Positions 1 through 8,470 are shown, counted from the first letter of the stretch. The stretch: 11,075 bases of DNA from Bianquea renquensis (GCF_014384895.1 NZ_JACRSQ010000052.1:1-11075), one strand, 5' to 3'. The notes: generated by a model not told the origin, from the letters alone. Numbers and translations: made by a program.

Positions 1-147
1 TGCTACAATGTCCATGGCGATTGAGACCTTTCGTTAGGGTGTTGTTGTGGTGACTCTATTCTAACAAACTCTATCGCCTTTTTCTATACCCTTGGTCTCA
101 CATCTATTGTAACGCTACACTGCTGTTGTCTTTTGTTCTCGATCTCA
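1..147. other. Left-edge sequence without a recognised gene
   Basis: No gene is supported here. On the minus strand an ATG at 15-13 begins a frame (M-D-I-V-A) that runs off the window edge. An AAAGG lies 11 bases upstream of it, which is a longer than ideal spacing, so a divergent gene is possible but unproven. GAGACC at 23-28 and GGTCTC at 94-99 form a long-range inverted repeat, extended by GGGT and ACCC inside it. The stretch is visibly more AT-rich than the operon further right. It may be the end of a mobile element, but no transposase or inverted terminus can be read. Confidence 0.2.
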
Positions 148-176
148 TTGACTTTGAGAGTGACTTATGGTAAAAT
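148..176 (+). promoter_or_regulatory. Sigma-A type promoter of the MATE gene
   Basis: TTGACT at 148-153 and TAAAAT at 171-176 are separated by exactly 17 bases, close to the consensus. Transcription would start near 183, about 135 bases before the MATE start codon. That leaves room for the leader peptide and hairpins that follow. Confidence 0.7.
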
Positions 177-196
177 AGAGCTGCTTGTCAGAGGAC

Positions 197-229
197 TTGC
201 AATCGAACAAGATTGTTGAAGTGGGATAA
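197..229 (+). CDS. Candidate leader peptide upstream of the MATE gene
   Basis: A ten-codon frame starts at TTG 197 and reads M-Q-S-N-K-I-V-E-V-G before TAA at 227-229. GAGG lies at 191-194, too close to the TTG for an ideal Shine-Dalgarno spacing. The point in its favour is placement: its last codons and stop lie inside the left arm (221-230) of the first hairpin, where a ribosome paused on the frame would block that arm. This is how leader peptides control several antibiotic resistance genes in Firmicutes. The weak start and the short length keep confidence modest. Confidence 0.35.
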   Translation: MQSNKIVEVG

Positions 230-294
230 GACCATTTGGGGCTTTATCCCACTTTTGTTTATGTAGGGGATAAGGCTAAAAAAAGCTTTATCCC
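221..294 (+). promoter_or_regulatory. Four-arm attenuator in the MATE leader
   Basis: Arm 1 GTGGGATAAG (221-230) pairs with arm 2 CTTTATCCCAC (242-252), followed by TTTTGTTT (253-260), which makes a good intrinsic terminator. Arm 3 GGGATAAGGCT (267-277) pairs with arm 4 AGCTTTATCCC (284-294) just before the ribosome site GGAGG (306-310). Arms 2 and 3 are also complementary (CTTTATCCC with GGGATAAGG), as are arms 1 and 4, so the hairpins can be exchanged. A 2-3 pairing would dissolve the terminator and free arm 4. This is the classic layout of transcription or translation attenuation. The inducer cannot be read from the sequence. Confidence 0.65.
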
Positions 295-317
295 GCTTCC
301 TTTATGGAGGTATCTAT

Positions 318-1628
318 ATGAACACAAAAACAAAATCTTTGTTTGGTTACATCTTTCCGGCATTGGGCGGCTTATTTGTAACCTATCTTTACAATGTTGT
401 TGACGGTATCTTTGTCGGTCAAGGCGTTGGCTCTGCCGCTCTGGGTGCCGTCAATATAGGCGTACCGTTTATTACGTTTGTCGTTGCTGTCGCCGCCATG
501 TTTCCTATGGGCGGCGCAACTGTCGTCGCAATCAGAATGGGGCGCGGGGATAAAGACGGAGCCAATCATACTTTTATGACCGCGTTTTCCTTAACTGTCC
601 TATTATCAGCAACCCTAATGATCGTGGGCATGGTGTTCTCCCAACAAATCGTTGATTTAAGCGGCGCAAAGAATTTGAGCGCAGAAATGCGAGAAATGTC
701 CGCACAGTATTTGTTCTACTATTCCGCTTTTTCTATTCCTATGTTAATGAGTACCTGCCTTTCTGTTTTTATCAGAAATGACGGCTCTCCAGCGCTTGCC
801 TTTGTCGGTATGTGTGTAGGCGCGGCGGCAAATATTTTTTTAGATTGGCTCTTTATCTTCCCTCTTGATATGGGTGTCATTGGCGCGGCTGTTGCGTCGG
901 GCTTGGGTCAAATATTTTCCGTCCTTGTTCTGCTGATCCATTTCTTGCGCAAAAAAGGTGAATTGCGTATTATGCCTTTCAAGATTGATTTTTCGCTCAT
1001 AAAGAAGATCTGCAAGCGCGGTGTGCCGGAAGCCGTTACGCAACTGACAACGCCTGTTACCGCACTTTGCTATAATCTTATGTTAGCAAGCCTGATTGGG
1101 GATATTGGCATATCGACTTTCAGCGTTTTGAGTTTTATTTACTCTCTCGCAAATGCAATTCTCTCCGGCGTGGCGCAAGGTTTGCAGCCGCTCTGGGGAC
1201 ATTGCTACGGCAAGCAGGATACAGAGGAAATGGGCTGGTATTTCCGCAGCGGCATCATCATCAATCTTGTTTTGTCAATTTTGATTTATGGCGGTCTGTT
1301 CTTCTTGGATGTGCCGGTCATTCGTATCTTTAACAAAGAAACCGCTTTGGTGCAGACAGCCACAGCCGCTTTACCTATATTCAGCTTGTCATTTATCCCG
1401 ATGGCATTGAACTTGATTTTCACCGCCTTTCTATTCTCCACAAAGAGAACAGGCGTGGCAGATGTAATAGCTATCAGTAGAGGAATTATAGTGAAAGCAC
1501 TTGCTATTTTCTGTATTCCTATCCTTTTTGGTAGCAATGCAATCTGGATTGCTCCATTCGTCGCGGAAACTATAACGCTTGTTCTTGCTGTTGTATTGAG
1601 TAAAACAAGCAAATTAGCTTATCAATAG
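318..1628 (+). CDS. MATE-family multidrug efflux transporter (MepA-like)
   Basis: This is an integral membrane exporter of the MATE family, which expels cationic drugs and dyes in exchange for Na+ or H+. The 436-residue product has the family's usual length of about 440-460 and roughly twelve hydrophobic segments in two similar halves. The N-terminal pattern LYNVVDGIFVGQGVG (about residues 24-38) followed by MGGATVVAIRMGRGD is characteristic of the MepA-like branch. The ATG at 318 has GGAGG at 306-310, a spacing of 7 bases. The gene has its own promoter and an elaborate leader, which suggests induction, perhaps by a ribosome-targeting drug. It is more AT-rich than the minus-strand operon, consistent with separate acquisition. 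The family call is firm; the substrate is unknown. Confidence 0.9.
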   Translation: MNTKTKSLFGYIFPALGGLFVTYLYNVVDGIFVGQGVGSAALGAVNIGVPFITFVVAVAAMFPMGGATVVAIRMGRGDKDGANHTFMTAFSLTVLLSATLMIVGMVFSQQIVDLSGAKNLSAEMREMSAQYLFYYSAFSIPMLMSTCLSVFIRNDGSPALAFVGMCVGAAANIFLDWLFIFPLDMGVIGAAVASGLGQIFSVLVLLIHFLRKKGELRIMPFKIDFSLIKKICKRGVPEAVTQLTTPVTALCYNLMLASLIGDIGISTFSVLSFIYSLANAILSGVAQGLQPLWGHCYGKQDTEEMGWYFRSGIIINLVLSILIYGGLFFLDVPVIRIFNKETALVQTATAALPIFSLSFIPMALNLIFTAFLFSTKRTGVADVIAISRGIIVKALAIFCIPILFGSNAIWIAPFVAETITLVLAVVLSKTSKLAYQ

Positions 1629-1659
1629 TATTTATAAAGGGGACCGCATTCCATCAACG

Positions 1660-2100
1660 GGCAGTTGGAAAGTTTGCAACAACCGCTGATATTTCCGCAG
1701 TAGCAACGGGAAGTCAGACCATGCAAATTATCACCGGAATTGTTACCGGGCTTTCTATGGGGACGACTGTATTACTCGGACAGAAAATCGGACATAAGGA
1801 TAACGAAAGTGCTGCACAGACTATAGGCACCAGCATAAAGATATTTGCCGTACTTGGTGTTGTTTTAAGCGTTATCATGATTATTTTAGCGCAGTCTATC
1901 GCACGGGTTATGAATACGCCGGAGGAAGCCTTTACACAGACGGTTCACTATATACAAATTTGCGGCGGTGGCAGTTTATGTATTGTGGCTTACAATCTGT
2001 TGAGTGCGATTTTTCGAGGTATGGAGGATTCAAAATCACCTTTAATCCTTGTTTCGATTGCTTGTGTTACAAACATTGTTGGCGATACACTGATAGTATG
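1660..2100 (+). pseudogene. Truncated MATE transporter fragment
   Basis: A second MATE-like sequence follows only about 30 bases after the first gene. The frame reads VGKFATTADISAVATGS (starting near 1664), then GLSMGTTVLLGQ and FRGMEDSKSPLILV, ending in family-like sequence near TNIVGD (about 2081). This matches roughly residues 40-170 of a normal 450-residue MATE protein. The N-terminal membrane segment and start codon are missing, and everything after the fifth membrane segment is gone. The frame stays open to 2347, but from about 2100 it only reads the opposite strand of the ABC ATPase gene. It is not a close copy of the upstream MATE, so this is a remnant of a different gene rather than a tandem duplication. 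An internal ATG at 1721 could start a fragment, but a working transporter is very unlikely. Confidence 0.8.
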
Positions 2101-3541
2101 TTTTATTTACCTTATCGCGCAGCGTATTTCGATGATACCGCACTTCTCCATTCACGATATAAAGCACGCCGTCTGCCGCAGCGGAAATCAAGTCCATGTC
2201 ATGAGTAATCAGCACCACACAGTGTCCTGCTTTTGCCAAATCCTTCAATACCTTTACCGTCAAGCGCATATGATATCCATCCAAGCCGCTGGTCGGTTCG
2301 TCGAACACCATGAGCCTGCGGCCGCTCTCAGCCGCCAATGCCAATAGCAAACGCTGCTTTTGCCCGCCGGACAAAGAGGCAGGATGCCGGGCTGCCAAAT
2401 CCTCCAGCCCCATTTCAGAAAGCCTTGCAAGGGCCGCGGTTTTCATTTCAGGCGTCTCTTTCTTTCCAAGAGAGAACTCGCCCAGTACCGTCGGCGCATA
2501 GAGCTGGTAGACTGCGTCCTGCTGTACGAAAAAGGATTGCCTTGTCCGCCTCTTCCGTTTCAAATATTCCCCGTCCAGGCAAACCGTCCCGGAAGCCCGA
2601 TGTAAGCCGGTGATCACCCGGCAGAGCGAGGATTTCCCCGCGCCGTTGGGACCGGCAATGGCCAGGATTTTTCCTCTGACCGCCGAAAAAGAAATCCTGT
2701 CCAGAATCTGGCGGTGATCCATCGTCCAGGAGATGGATGACACCTGCAGCATATCCTCCTGCCCTGAGACAAAGGCTCCGCCCACCCGCAGGGCTGGTAC
2801 CGCAAATGGACGGAGGCCCATAGCCGCCAGACGGCCCTCCGACAGAGACAGCGCATCCTCCCTTGAGTAGATTTCGGAGATTACGCCGTTCTCCATAAAA
2901 ACCATCCGGTCAAAGCATTCCTGCACATAATGGAAGCGGTGCTCCGACAGGACAATGGTGTGTCCCGCCATCTTTAGCCTGTAGAGCAGGCTTCCCAACC
3001 GAACGACAGCCTCACTGTCCAGGTTGGCGGAGGGTTCGTCCAACACGAGGACTTTCGGTTTCGTGGCGCAGACAGATGCAATGGCAACCATCTGTTTTTC
3101 ACCACTGGATAGCGGGTAAATCCTACGATCCAGCAGACGCTCCATGTCCATCTGCCGGCACACCTCATGCAGGCGTTCCTCCATAACAGGGCGTTCCAGC
3201 GGGACGTTTTCCATTCCCAGCACCATCTCGTCCGTCGTGTTGGTAGCAAAAAACTGACTTCTAGGATCCTGAAACACGCTTCCTACCATGGCGCCAAGCC
3301 GATGAACCGACATTTCCAGCGCATTTTCCCCGTCCAGACAGTATTCCCCTGTCAGGTTTCCTGGATAAAATTGTGGACAGAGACCGTTTAAAACCCGTGT
3401 CAGAGTCGTTTTCCCACAGCCGCTCTTTCCCGCCAGAAGAACCAATTCCCCTTGTTTTACCGACAGGCAGATATCTTGCAGCTGCCCACGCTCTGTGTTG
3501 GCGTTCTCATAGGAGAACGAAAGGTTTTTCAATTCAATCAC
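2042..3541 (-). CDS. ECF transporter ATPase with two fused ATP-binding domains (EcfA-type)
   Basis: This is the cytoplasmic ATPase of an energy-coupling factor importer. Two ABC domains lie in one chain. Domain 1 has Walker A GKSGCGKTT (38-46), signature LSSGE (144-148), Walker B VLVLDEP (164-170) and switch histidine 201. Domain 2 has GPNGAGKSS (297-305), LSGGQ (390-394), LMVFDEP (410-416) and His447. Both sites appear catalytically complete. The start is GTG at 3541, overlapping the EcfT stop by 4 bases (GTGA), with GGAGAGAGGG upstream. It is the last gene of the five-gene operon. Family-like sequence runs to about YIVNGEV (residue 467). The final ~20-30 residues, ending in NTSNRNKD, are read from the antisense strand of the broken MATE gene, so the native tail and terminator have been replaced at a recombination junction. 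The core should still fold. The substrate is set by the S component. Confidence 0.88.
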   Translation of the reverse strand: MIELKNLSFSYENANTERGQLQDICLSVKQGELVLLAGKSGCGKTTLTRVLNGLCPQFYPGNLTGEYCLDGENALEMSVHRLGAMVGSVFQDPRSQFFATNTTDEMVLGMENVPLERPVMEERLHEVCRQMDMERLLDRRIYPLSSGEKQMVAIASVCATKPKVLVLDEPSANLDSEAVVRLGSLLYRLKMAGHTIVLSEHRFHYVQECFDRMVFMENGVISEIYSREDALSLSEGRLAAMGLRPFAVPALRVGGAFVSGQEDMLQVSSISWTMDHRQILDRISFSAVRGKILAIAGPNGAGKSSLCRVITGLHRASGTVCLDGEYLKRKRRTRQSFFVQQDAVYQLYAPTVLGEFSLGKKETPEMKTAALARLSEMGLEDLAARHPASLSGGQKQRLLLALAAESGRRLMVFDEPTSGLDGYHMRLTVKVLKDLAKAGHCVVLITHDMDLISAAADGVLYIVNGEVRYHRNTLRDKVNKTYYQCIANNVCNTSNRNKD

Positions 3542-4272
3542 AGAATCCCTCCTCTCTCCAGAAAAAGAAGGAGCAAAAGGGCGGACAGCGCCGTCAAGGC
3601 CAGAATGCCGTCCTTCGCCGTAAAGCGCACTGGACGGTAGCTGATGGTTTTACCGGAAAAGCGGACGCCGCGTACCGTCATAGACGCCGATAGTTCCTCC
3701 GCCACCTTTGTTATCCGCAGGGCCAAGGGAATCAGAATATATTCAATGGTGGAAGGCAGGTGGGTCAGTGTATGCAGGATGCCAACGCCGATCCCCCGAA
3801 ATCGCTGAGAATTCCGAATTGCACGGTATTCCTCGCCGAGGGTCGGAAAGAAACGAAGCATCACGGCCACAGCGATTCCCACCGCCTTCGGCAGCCGCAT
3901 CCGGCCCAGGGCCGCCATAAGCGAACCGGTCGGCTCCTTCGCCAGACAGGATGCGAAGGAAAGCGGGATCACAGCCTTTCGCCCGAGAATCCCCATGTTG
4001 GACAAAGCAATCCCCAATACCATAGTGGCATCGTTCTGGAGCAGGCCAACGCCTGCCCAGGTTATCCCAGAAAGAGCCAGATAGAATATCAGATAGGCCA
4101 TGATCTTTCCCGCTTTTCCTGTAAACAGATGGACCAACATACACCATACAAACAGGAAAAGGCAGCCTATTTCCGAATGAATCCCTATAATCGCCGCAAT
4201 CCCGGTGAAACAAAGGATCATCCATGTCCTTGGATCGACAGTGGTTCCCTTCGGCCCTGTAGGCTCCATCAT
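3538..4272 (-). CDS. ecfT: ECF transporter transmembrane coupling protein EcfT
   Basis: EcfT is the membrane scaffold that links the ATPases to the substrate-binding S component. The 244-residue product has several hydrophobic helices, then a long amphipathic region with the two coupling motifs of the family. These are AIRNSQRFRG (about 151-160) and SMTVRG (about 197-202), each ending in the Arg-Gly that docks on an ATPase. A final hydrophobic helix follows near 222-238. The start ATG at 4272 overlaps the upstream S-component stop (ATGA); a second ATG three bases later is an equal alternative. The end overlaps the ATPase start. Such overlaps point to translational coupling and a fixed 1:1 complex. 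The family call is secure; no substrate can be inferred from this subunit alone. Confidence 0.88.
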   Translation of the reverse strand: MMEPTGPKGTTVDPRTWMILCFTGIAAIIGIHSEIGCLFLFVWCMLVHLFTGKAGKIMAYLIFYLALSGITWAGVGLLQNDATMVLGIALSNMGILGRKAVIPLSFASCLAKEPTGSLMAALGRMRLPKAVGIAVAVMLRFFPTLGEEYRAIRNSQRFRGIGVGILHTLTHLPSTIEYILIPLALRITKVAEELSASMTVRGVRFSGKTISYRPVRFTAKDGILALTALSALLLLLFLERGGIL

Positions 4273-4877
4273 ACCGCGCCAGCCGGCTTAAAGTGCTTGC
4301 CGAGCATCTTCTCCCCCAACGCGTACCCGGCGATAGACAGCACCGCCGCGCTGACCAGCGCCAGCGCAATGCTCTGCGGCGCCAGCCAGAATCCTTCTAC
4401 TGCAGCAATGGCAGCGTCAGCAGAGGCAGCGTCCATCCCCATATCCATATAGGTCTGCACCATGCTGTCTCGAAACAGCAGCAGTGTCAAAGTGCTGCCC
4501 ATAGAATTCAGAACCCACATCAGCACATGGGGAACCGCCTGCCGGATCTTGTGTCCATACCCGTTGAGCATAATAAGTTCGTTGACGATACCCAAAATGA
4601 CAAAAAACACAAACACATATACGCTGCCGGAAAAGAGGAAATACAGGCCGTAAATCAGCGGCATGATGAGCTGGGTTCCGATCTTTGGGCACTTATGGAT
4701 CATCAGCACATAGAGTATGCCATTGAGCAATCCCGCAAGGCCGGGAACGAGGAAATAAAGCAGCTGCATACTGAACGCAAAAGGCATGGCAACCACAATG
4801 CCGATAGCCGTAATGGCACAGGACAATACGAGGACAAGGACAAACTCCTTCAGGTTGAGAAACTTCGATTGTTTCAT
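4269..4877 (-). CDS. ECF transporter S component, MptD/Trep_Strep type
   Basis: A 202-residue, very hydrophobic protein with about six membrane segments, the size of an ECF substrate-binding (S) subunit. Its place directly before EcfT and EcfA, and stretches such as FLVPGLAGLLNGILYVLMI and GLYFLFSGSVYVF, fit the MptD/Trep_Strep family. Substrates in that family are poorly established. The start chosen is ATG at 4877 with GGAGGTAAG directly upstream. The longer open frame reaching 5006 only reads back through the preceding ABC gene. The preceding gene's TAA lies inside this ribosome site, leaving a 4-base gap. The neighbouring siderophore-type ABC pair suggests a metal chelate or related ligand, but that is inference. 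A vitamin or other small molecule is possible. Confidence 0.8.
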   Translation of the reverse strand: MKQSKFLNLKEFVLVLVLSCAITAIGIVVAMPFAFSMQLLYFLVPGLAGLLNGILYVLMIHKCPKIGTQLIMPLIYGLYFLFSGSVYVFVFFVILGIVNELIMLNGYGHKIRQAVPHVLMWVLNSMGSTLTLLLFRDSMVQTYMDMGMDAASADAAIAAVEGFWLAPQSIALALVSAAVLSIAGYALGEKMLGKHFKPAGAV

Positions 4878-4881
4878 GATC

Positions 4882-6633
4882 TTACCTCCATTTTTCTTGT
4901 TTGAATGTATGACTACCGGCTTCCGACTGCAATGCCCACAATCTTGCGTACAGCCCCGGCTGCCGCTTGAGTTCTTCATGGGTACCCTTCTGGATAATCT
5001 GTCCATCCTCCAGAACCAAGATCTGTTCCGCGCCCCGCACTGTTTTCAGCCGGTGTGCAATCATAACCACGGTCCGTTCCCTAGCGATCTCATCCAGCGC
5101 CAGCTGCACCATGGCCTCGTTGTCCGCATCCAGAGATGCTGTCGGCTCGTCGAGAAGTAGAATGGGTACATCCTTCAAAAATGCGCGCGCCAGAGAAATC
5201 CTTTGGCGCTCTCCACCAGAAAGGGTTGCGCCTCCCTCTCCTACTACCGTGTCATAGCCCTCCGGCAGTGCGGCGATAAACTCGTGACACCGGGCTTTTT
5301 GGCAGGCATTCAGCATCCGCTCCTCTGTAATGCCGCTGTCTCCAAAGCAAAGGTTTTCCCGGATGGTTCCGCGGAAGAGATAGGCCTTCTGCATGACCAT
5401 GGAAATCTGCGACAGCAAACTCTCCGGCAGAATACTTTTCAGTTCCCTTTCATTCATCCGGACACTGCCCGACTGATAGTCCCAAAACCGGGCCATCAGC
5501 CGTATCAACGTGGACTTTCCGCTGCCGGACGGTCCTACCAGAGCTGTAAACGAACCTGACGGGGTTTCAAAGGAGACATCACGAATGATTTCCTTTCCCC
5601 TCTCATAGTGAAACACGACCTTTTCGAAGGAATAGCTATCTCCTTTTTCCACAGTCTCAGCTCCGGGCTGCTCTTCTGCGCTCATCACCTGATCCAGCCG
5701 CTCACCGGACGGCGCCATCCCACGCAGGGCGCTGATGCTGGTCACAACCATCAGCACCGGTTCCGTCAGCTTGGTAGCAAGAACCAGAAAACCGGCAAAA
5801 TCCAGGATCGTCAGACTGCCGCCGAGGAGCAAATAGAATCCCCATGCTGCCGTTACCGGAACAATGAACTTCACCAGCGCGGAACACAGCGTCGATAGGC
5901 TGCCGGCAACCGCTTCATCCTTTAACGACTCCTTGCGCAGAATCCAGAAAGCTTCCTTCAGCGCAGCAAAGCCGCTCCCGGTGCGATGATAGGCTTTCAG
6001 ATCCTTCATGCCGTGGAGGTATTCATTGAGCTGCGTTGCCGCCTTCGTTTTTGCCTCCATCACCTGCCGGCTGTGCTTTTCCTTGACCCGTGCAATGCGG
6101 AGCATCAGCAGGGAACAAATGGGCAGCATACCGAAAATCGCAATCCCCATCCGCCAGTCATAGGCGCAGATCCAGATACAAGAGATAACCAGCAGCAAAC
6201 CAACCCCCAGAGGATACGGCAGCCAATAGCACAGCGTGTACTCTACATTGGCAAAATCACCGGCAAAGGAGCTGGTCAGTTCACCGGACTCCCTCGAAAA
6301 AAAGAACCCCAGCGGCTGACGGCGCAACTTCTGTATGTAGGCGATCCGTTTATCTGCCGTATCCCGGTAGGCCCGGACATAAGTCTGATAATAGGAAAGC
6401 AGCTCTACCAGGTACTGAACTAAGACATAGCCGAGCCCTACGGCCGCCAGCTCGATCAGCAAACTCAAGTCCAGCTCAAAAGGCGGCAGGAAGGCCGCGC
6501 CAAGGATATAAATCGCCATATAGGCTAAGACTGCAGGAAACATACTGGCCACCTGGGACAGGAAGAGCCACACCGTAGGCCATACCACTTCTTTTGGATG
6601 ATGAAAGGTGAACTGCCAGATCAGTTTACGCAT
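4882..6633 (-). CDS. ABC transporter half-molecule, permease plus ATPase (YbtQ/IrtB-like)
   Basis: A 583-residue membrane-ATPase fusion of the ABC exporter fold: about six membrane helices (1-300), then one ATP-binding domain. The motifs are Walker A GPSGSGKST (367-375), Q-loop Gln415, signature LSGGERQ (471-477), Walker B ILLLDEP (491-497), D-loop ASLD and switch His527, all intact. It pairs with the preceding gene, whose 3' end it overlaps by 8 bases; ATG 6633 has GGGAGG upstream. Adjacent half-transporters of this type beside a PchR/YbtA-like regulator resemble YbtP/YbtQ and IrtA/IrtB, which import ferric siderophores despite the exporter fold. The product probably forms a heterodimer with its neighbour. 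An exporter of a drug or peptide is the main alternative, since fold alone does not set direction. Confidence 0.85.
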   Translation of the reverse strand: MRKLIWQFTFHHPKEVVWPTVWLFLSQVASMFPAVLAYMAIYILGAAFLPPFELDLSLLIELAAVGLGYVLVQYLVELLSYYQTYVRAYRDTADKRIAYIQKLRRQPLGFFFSRESGELTSSFAGDFANVEYTLCYWLPYPLGVGLLLVISCIWICAYDWRMGIAIFGMLPICSLLMLRIARVKEKHSRQVMEAKTKAATQLNEYLHGMKDLKAYHRTGSGFAALKEAFWILRKESLKDEAVAGSLSTLCSALVKFIVPVTAAWGFYLLLGGSLTILDFAGFLVLATKLTEPVLMVVTSISALRGMAPSGERLDQVMSAEEQPGAETVEKGDSYSFEKVVFHYERGKEIIRDVSFETPSGSFTALVGPSGSGKSTLIRLMARFWDYQSGSVRMNERELKSILPESLLSQISMVMQKAYLFRGTIRENLCFGDSGITEERMLNACQKARCHEFIAALPEGYDTVVGEGGATLSGGERQRISLARAFLKDVPILLLDEPTASLDADNEAMVQLALDEIARERTVVMIAHRLKTVRGAEQILVLEDGQIIQKGTHEELKRQPGLYARLWALQSEAGSHTFKQEKWR

Positions 6634-8455
6634 AGCTCTCGCCTCCCTCCCGCTGTATGCCGCTTGTTTTCATCTGCCATTGTTCCGTTTCGTTCTGAAT
6701 GTTCCACAGATGCGCATATAGCCTGTCAGCCTGAAGCAACTCGCTGTGTGTCCCCTCTTCCTTCAGCCGTCCATTTTCCAGAACGAAGATACGATCTGCG
6801 TCCTGAATGGAATAGAGCCGGTGGGCAATCATCAGAACTGTTTTTCCTTTCAGAAGCTCCGCCATTCCTTCCCGGAGCGCCAACTCATTCTCCGCATCGG
6901 TAAAGGCCATGGCTTCATCCAATATGACAATGGGGGTGTCCTTCAAGATCGCGCGAGCAATGGCGATCCGCTGCGCCTCGCCGCCGGAGAGCTTGTGCCC
7001 GCCATCGCCCAGCCGAGTCTCATAGCCCTGTGGCAGGGAACAGATAAATTCATGGCACCGGGCAGCTTTTGCCGCCTGTTCCACTGCTTCCCGGCTGACC
7101 GGCCGGTGCATGGCAATGTTGTCATAGACGCTTTCGGCAAAGATATAAGTATCCTGAAAGACAAAGGAGATTTGCTCCATCAGCGCTTCCATCGTAAAAT
7201 CCCGTATATCCTGGCCGCCTATGGTAATCGCACCCCGTTCTACATCCCAGAACCGCGCCAACAGCTGTCCGGCTGTAGATTTACCTCCGCCGGATGGCCC
7301 AACCAATGCAGCAAAGCATCCCGCCGGAATTTTCATGGATACATGATCTAATGCCATTCTCCGCAAGGGATCTGCTGCGTCCTGATAGGAAAAGCTGACA
7401 TCATGAAAACCAATCTCGGTTCCCTCCTCAGCGTGATTCCTGATTCCTTCCGGCATCGCCGGATTTTTAAGCACCTCCTCGACCTGGTCCATCCGCACGG
7501 AGAGGTTGCGCAAGTCGGCGCCCAGCTCCACCAGTTCCATCAGCGGGCTGATGACGGCTGGGCCAACGATTAGGGACATCAGCACCTCCAGGATGAGGGC
7601 TGTATCTCCGGGATTGAAGTACAGCAGCACGCAGCCAGCCACCAGAACAAAGGCCAGCACTGAAATCGTAATCGTCTTATAGGCGCCGTAGACCGGCGTG
7701 ACCCGTTTCAGATAGGCGATCCAATGGCCTCGGTTCTTCTCAACCAATGCGGTCAGCCGCCGCGCTGCCGCTTCCGGACGTCCGAATATCTTTTCCTCCT
7801 CCATACCCGCCACATACTCGGAGAAAGCGGCATCCAGTTCCGTAGAGGAACGGTTCAGATCTGCCCATATCTGCTGACCACTCTTTCCGCCAAAAGCCGA
7901 GAATTGTATGAGAAACGCAATTAGCAGTGCGGCAAAAATGGTGAGTGCCAGAGGGATATTCAGAGAGAACAGCAATACGCCAAGGGCAGCTAACAGAATT
8001 CCGGCGCCGACAAGATTCGGAAAGTCGTGGGCGATGATGTTCTCCATCTTTTCCATGTTCTCGTTCATCATCTTCTGCACTGCACCGGACTGACCTCCGG
8101 TATAAAACCCAAGGTTCAGCTTCCCCATATGATCCAGAATTTGCATTCGGAGATCATACAAAGCGTCAAAAGCGCAGGCATGACAGATAAAACTCCCTGC
8201 AATTGACAAGCCGATTCCCAATACAATGCTGCCGGCCGTGATCCACGCCCAAAGCCAAACGCTCCCCGTATCTACCGCCACTCCATCCAGCGATGCTAAG
8301 AGGAAAATCCGTATGATTCGGTAGACCGTATAAAAAGGCACTCCGGACAATAGGATGCTCAAAGCCTGACAGGAGACGCCAAGGAGATACCGACCGGGGC
8401 TGCAATGTGCAGTCTCAAACACCCGGAACACAGCATTTTTCTTTGTTTCTTTCAT
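6626..8455 (-). CDS. ABC transporter half-molecule, permease plus ATPase (YbtP/IrtA-like)
   Basis: First gene of the minus-strand operon, 609 residues: six predicted membrane helices in about 1-310, then an ATP-binding domain. Motifs are Walker A GPSGGGKST (386-394), signature LSGGE (489-493), Walker B IVILDEA (508-514) and His545. The segment after Walker B reads MAFTDAEN in place of the usual TSALD type, so the D-loop differs from that of its partner. I recall similar AF-x-D variants in siderophore-type half-transporters. The start is ATG 8455 with AAAGGAG eight bases upstream; the frame extends to a TTG at 8482, but that codon lies inside a hairpin and has no better ribosome site. Likely job: a heterodimer with the next gene importing a metal-siderophore. 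Iron is inferred from the gene company, not seen directly. Confidence 0.85.
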   Translation of the reverse strand: MKETKKNAVFRVFETAHCSPGRYLLGVSCQALSILLSGVPFYTVYRIIRIFLLASLDGVAVDTGSVWLWAWITAGSIVLGIGLSIAGSFICHACAFDALYDLRMQILDHMGKLNLGFYTGGQSGAVQKMMNENMEKMENIIAHDFPNLVGAGILLAALGVLLFSLNIPLALTIFAALLIAFLIQFSAFGGKSGQQIWADLNRSSTELDAAFSEYVAGMEEEKIFGRPEAAARRLTALVEKNRGHWIAYLKRVTPVYGAYKTITISVLAFVLVAGCVLLYFNPGDTALILEVLMSLIVGPAVISPLMELVELGADLRNLSVRMDQVEEVLKNPAMPEGIRNHAEEGTEIGFHDVSFSYQDAADPLRRMALDHVSMKIPAGCFAALVGPSGGGKSTAGQLLARFWDVERGAITIGGQDIRDFTMEALMEQISFVFQDTYIFAESVYDNIAMHRPVSREAVEQAAKAARCHEFICSLPQGYETRLGDGGHKLSGGEAQRIAIARAILKDTPIVILDEAMAFTDAENELALREGMAELLKGKTVLMIAHRLYSIQDADRIFVLENGRLKEEGTHSELLQADRLYAHLWNIQNETEQWQMKTSGIQREGGESYA

Positions 8456-8470
8456 GTCGCTCCTTTCTTT

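Noticed and set aside
1..147. Insertion sequence at the left edge
   Set aside because: Only a short inverted repeat and five codons of a frame are visible; there is no transposase motif.
2101..2347. C-terminal half of the 1721-2347 plus-strand frame as protein
   Set aside because: It is the antisense of the second ATPase domain and shows no MATE similarity.
4878..5006. Longer N-terminus for the S component
   Set aside because: The extra 43 codons read through the end of the ABC gene in another frame; ATG 4877 has a strong GGAGGTAAG site.
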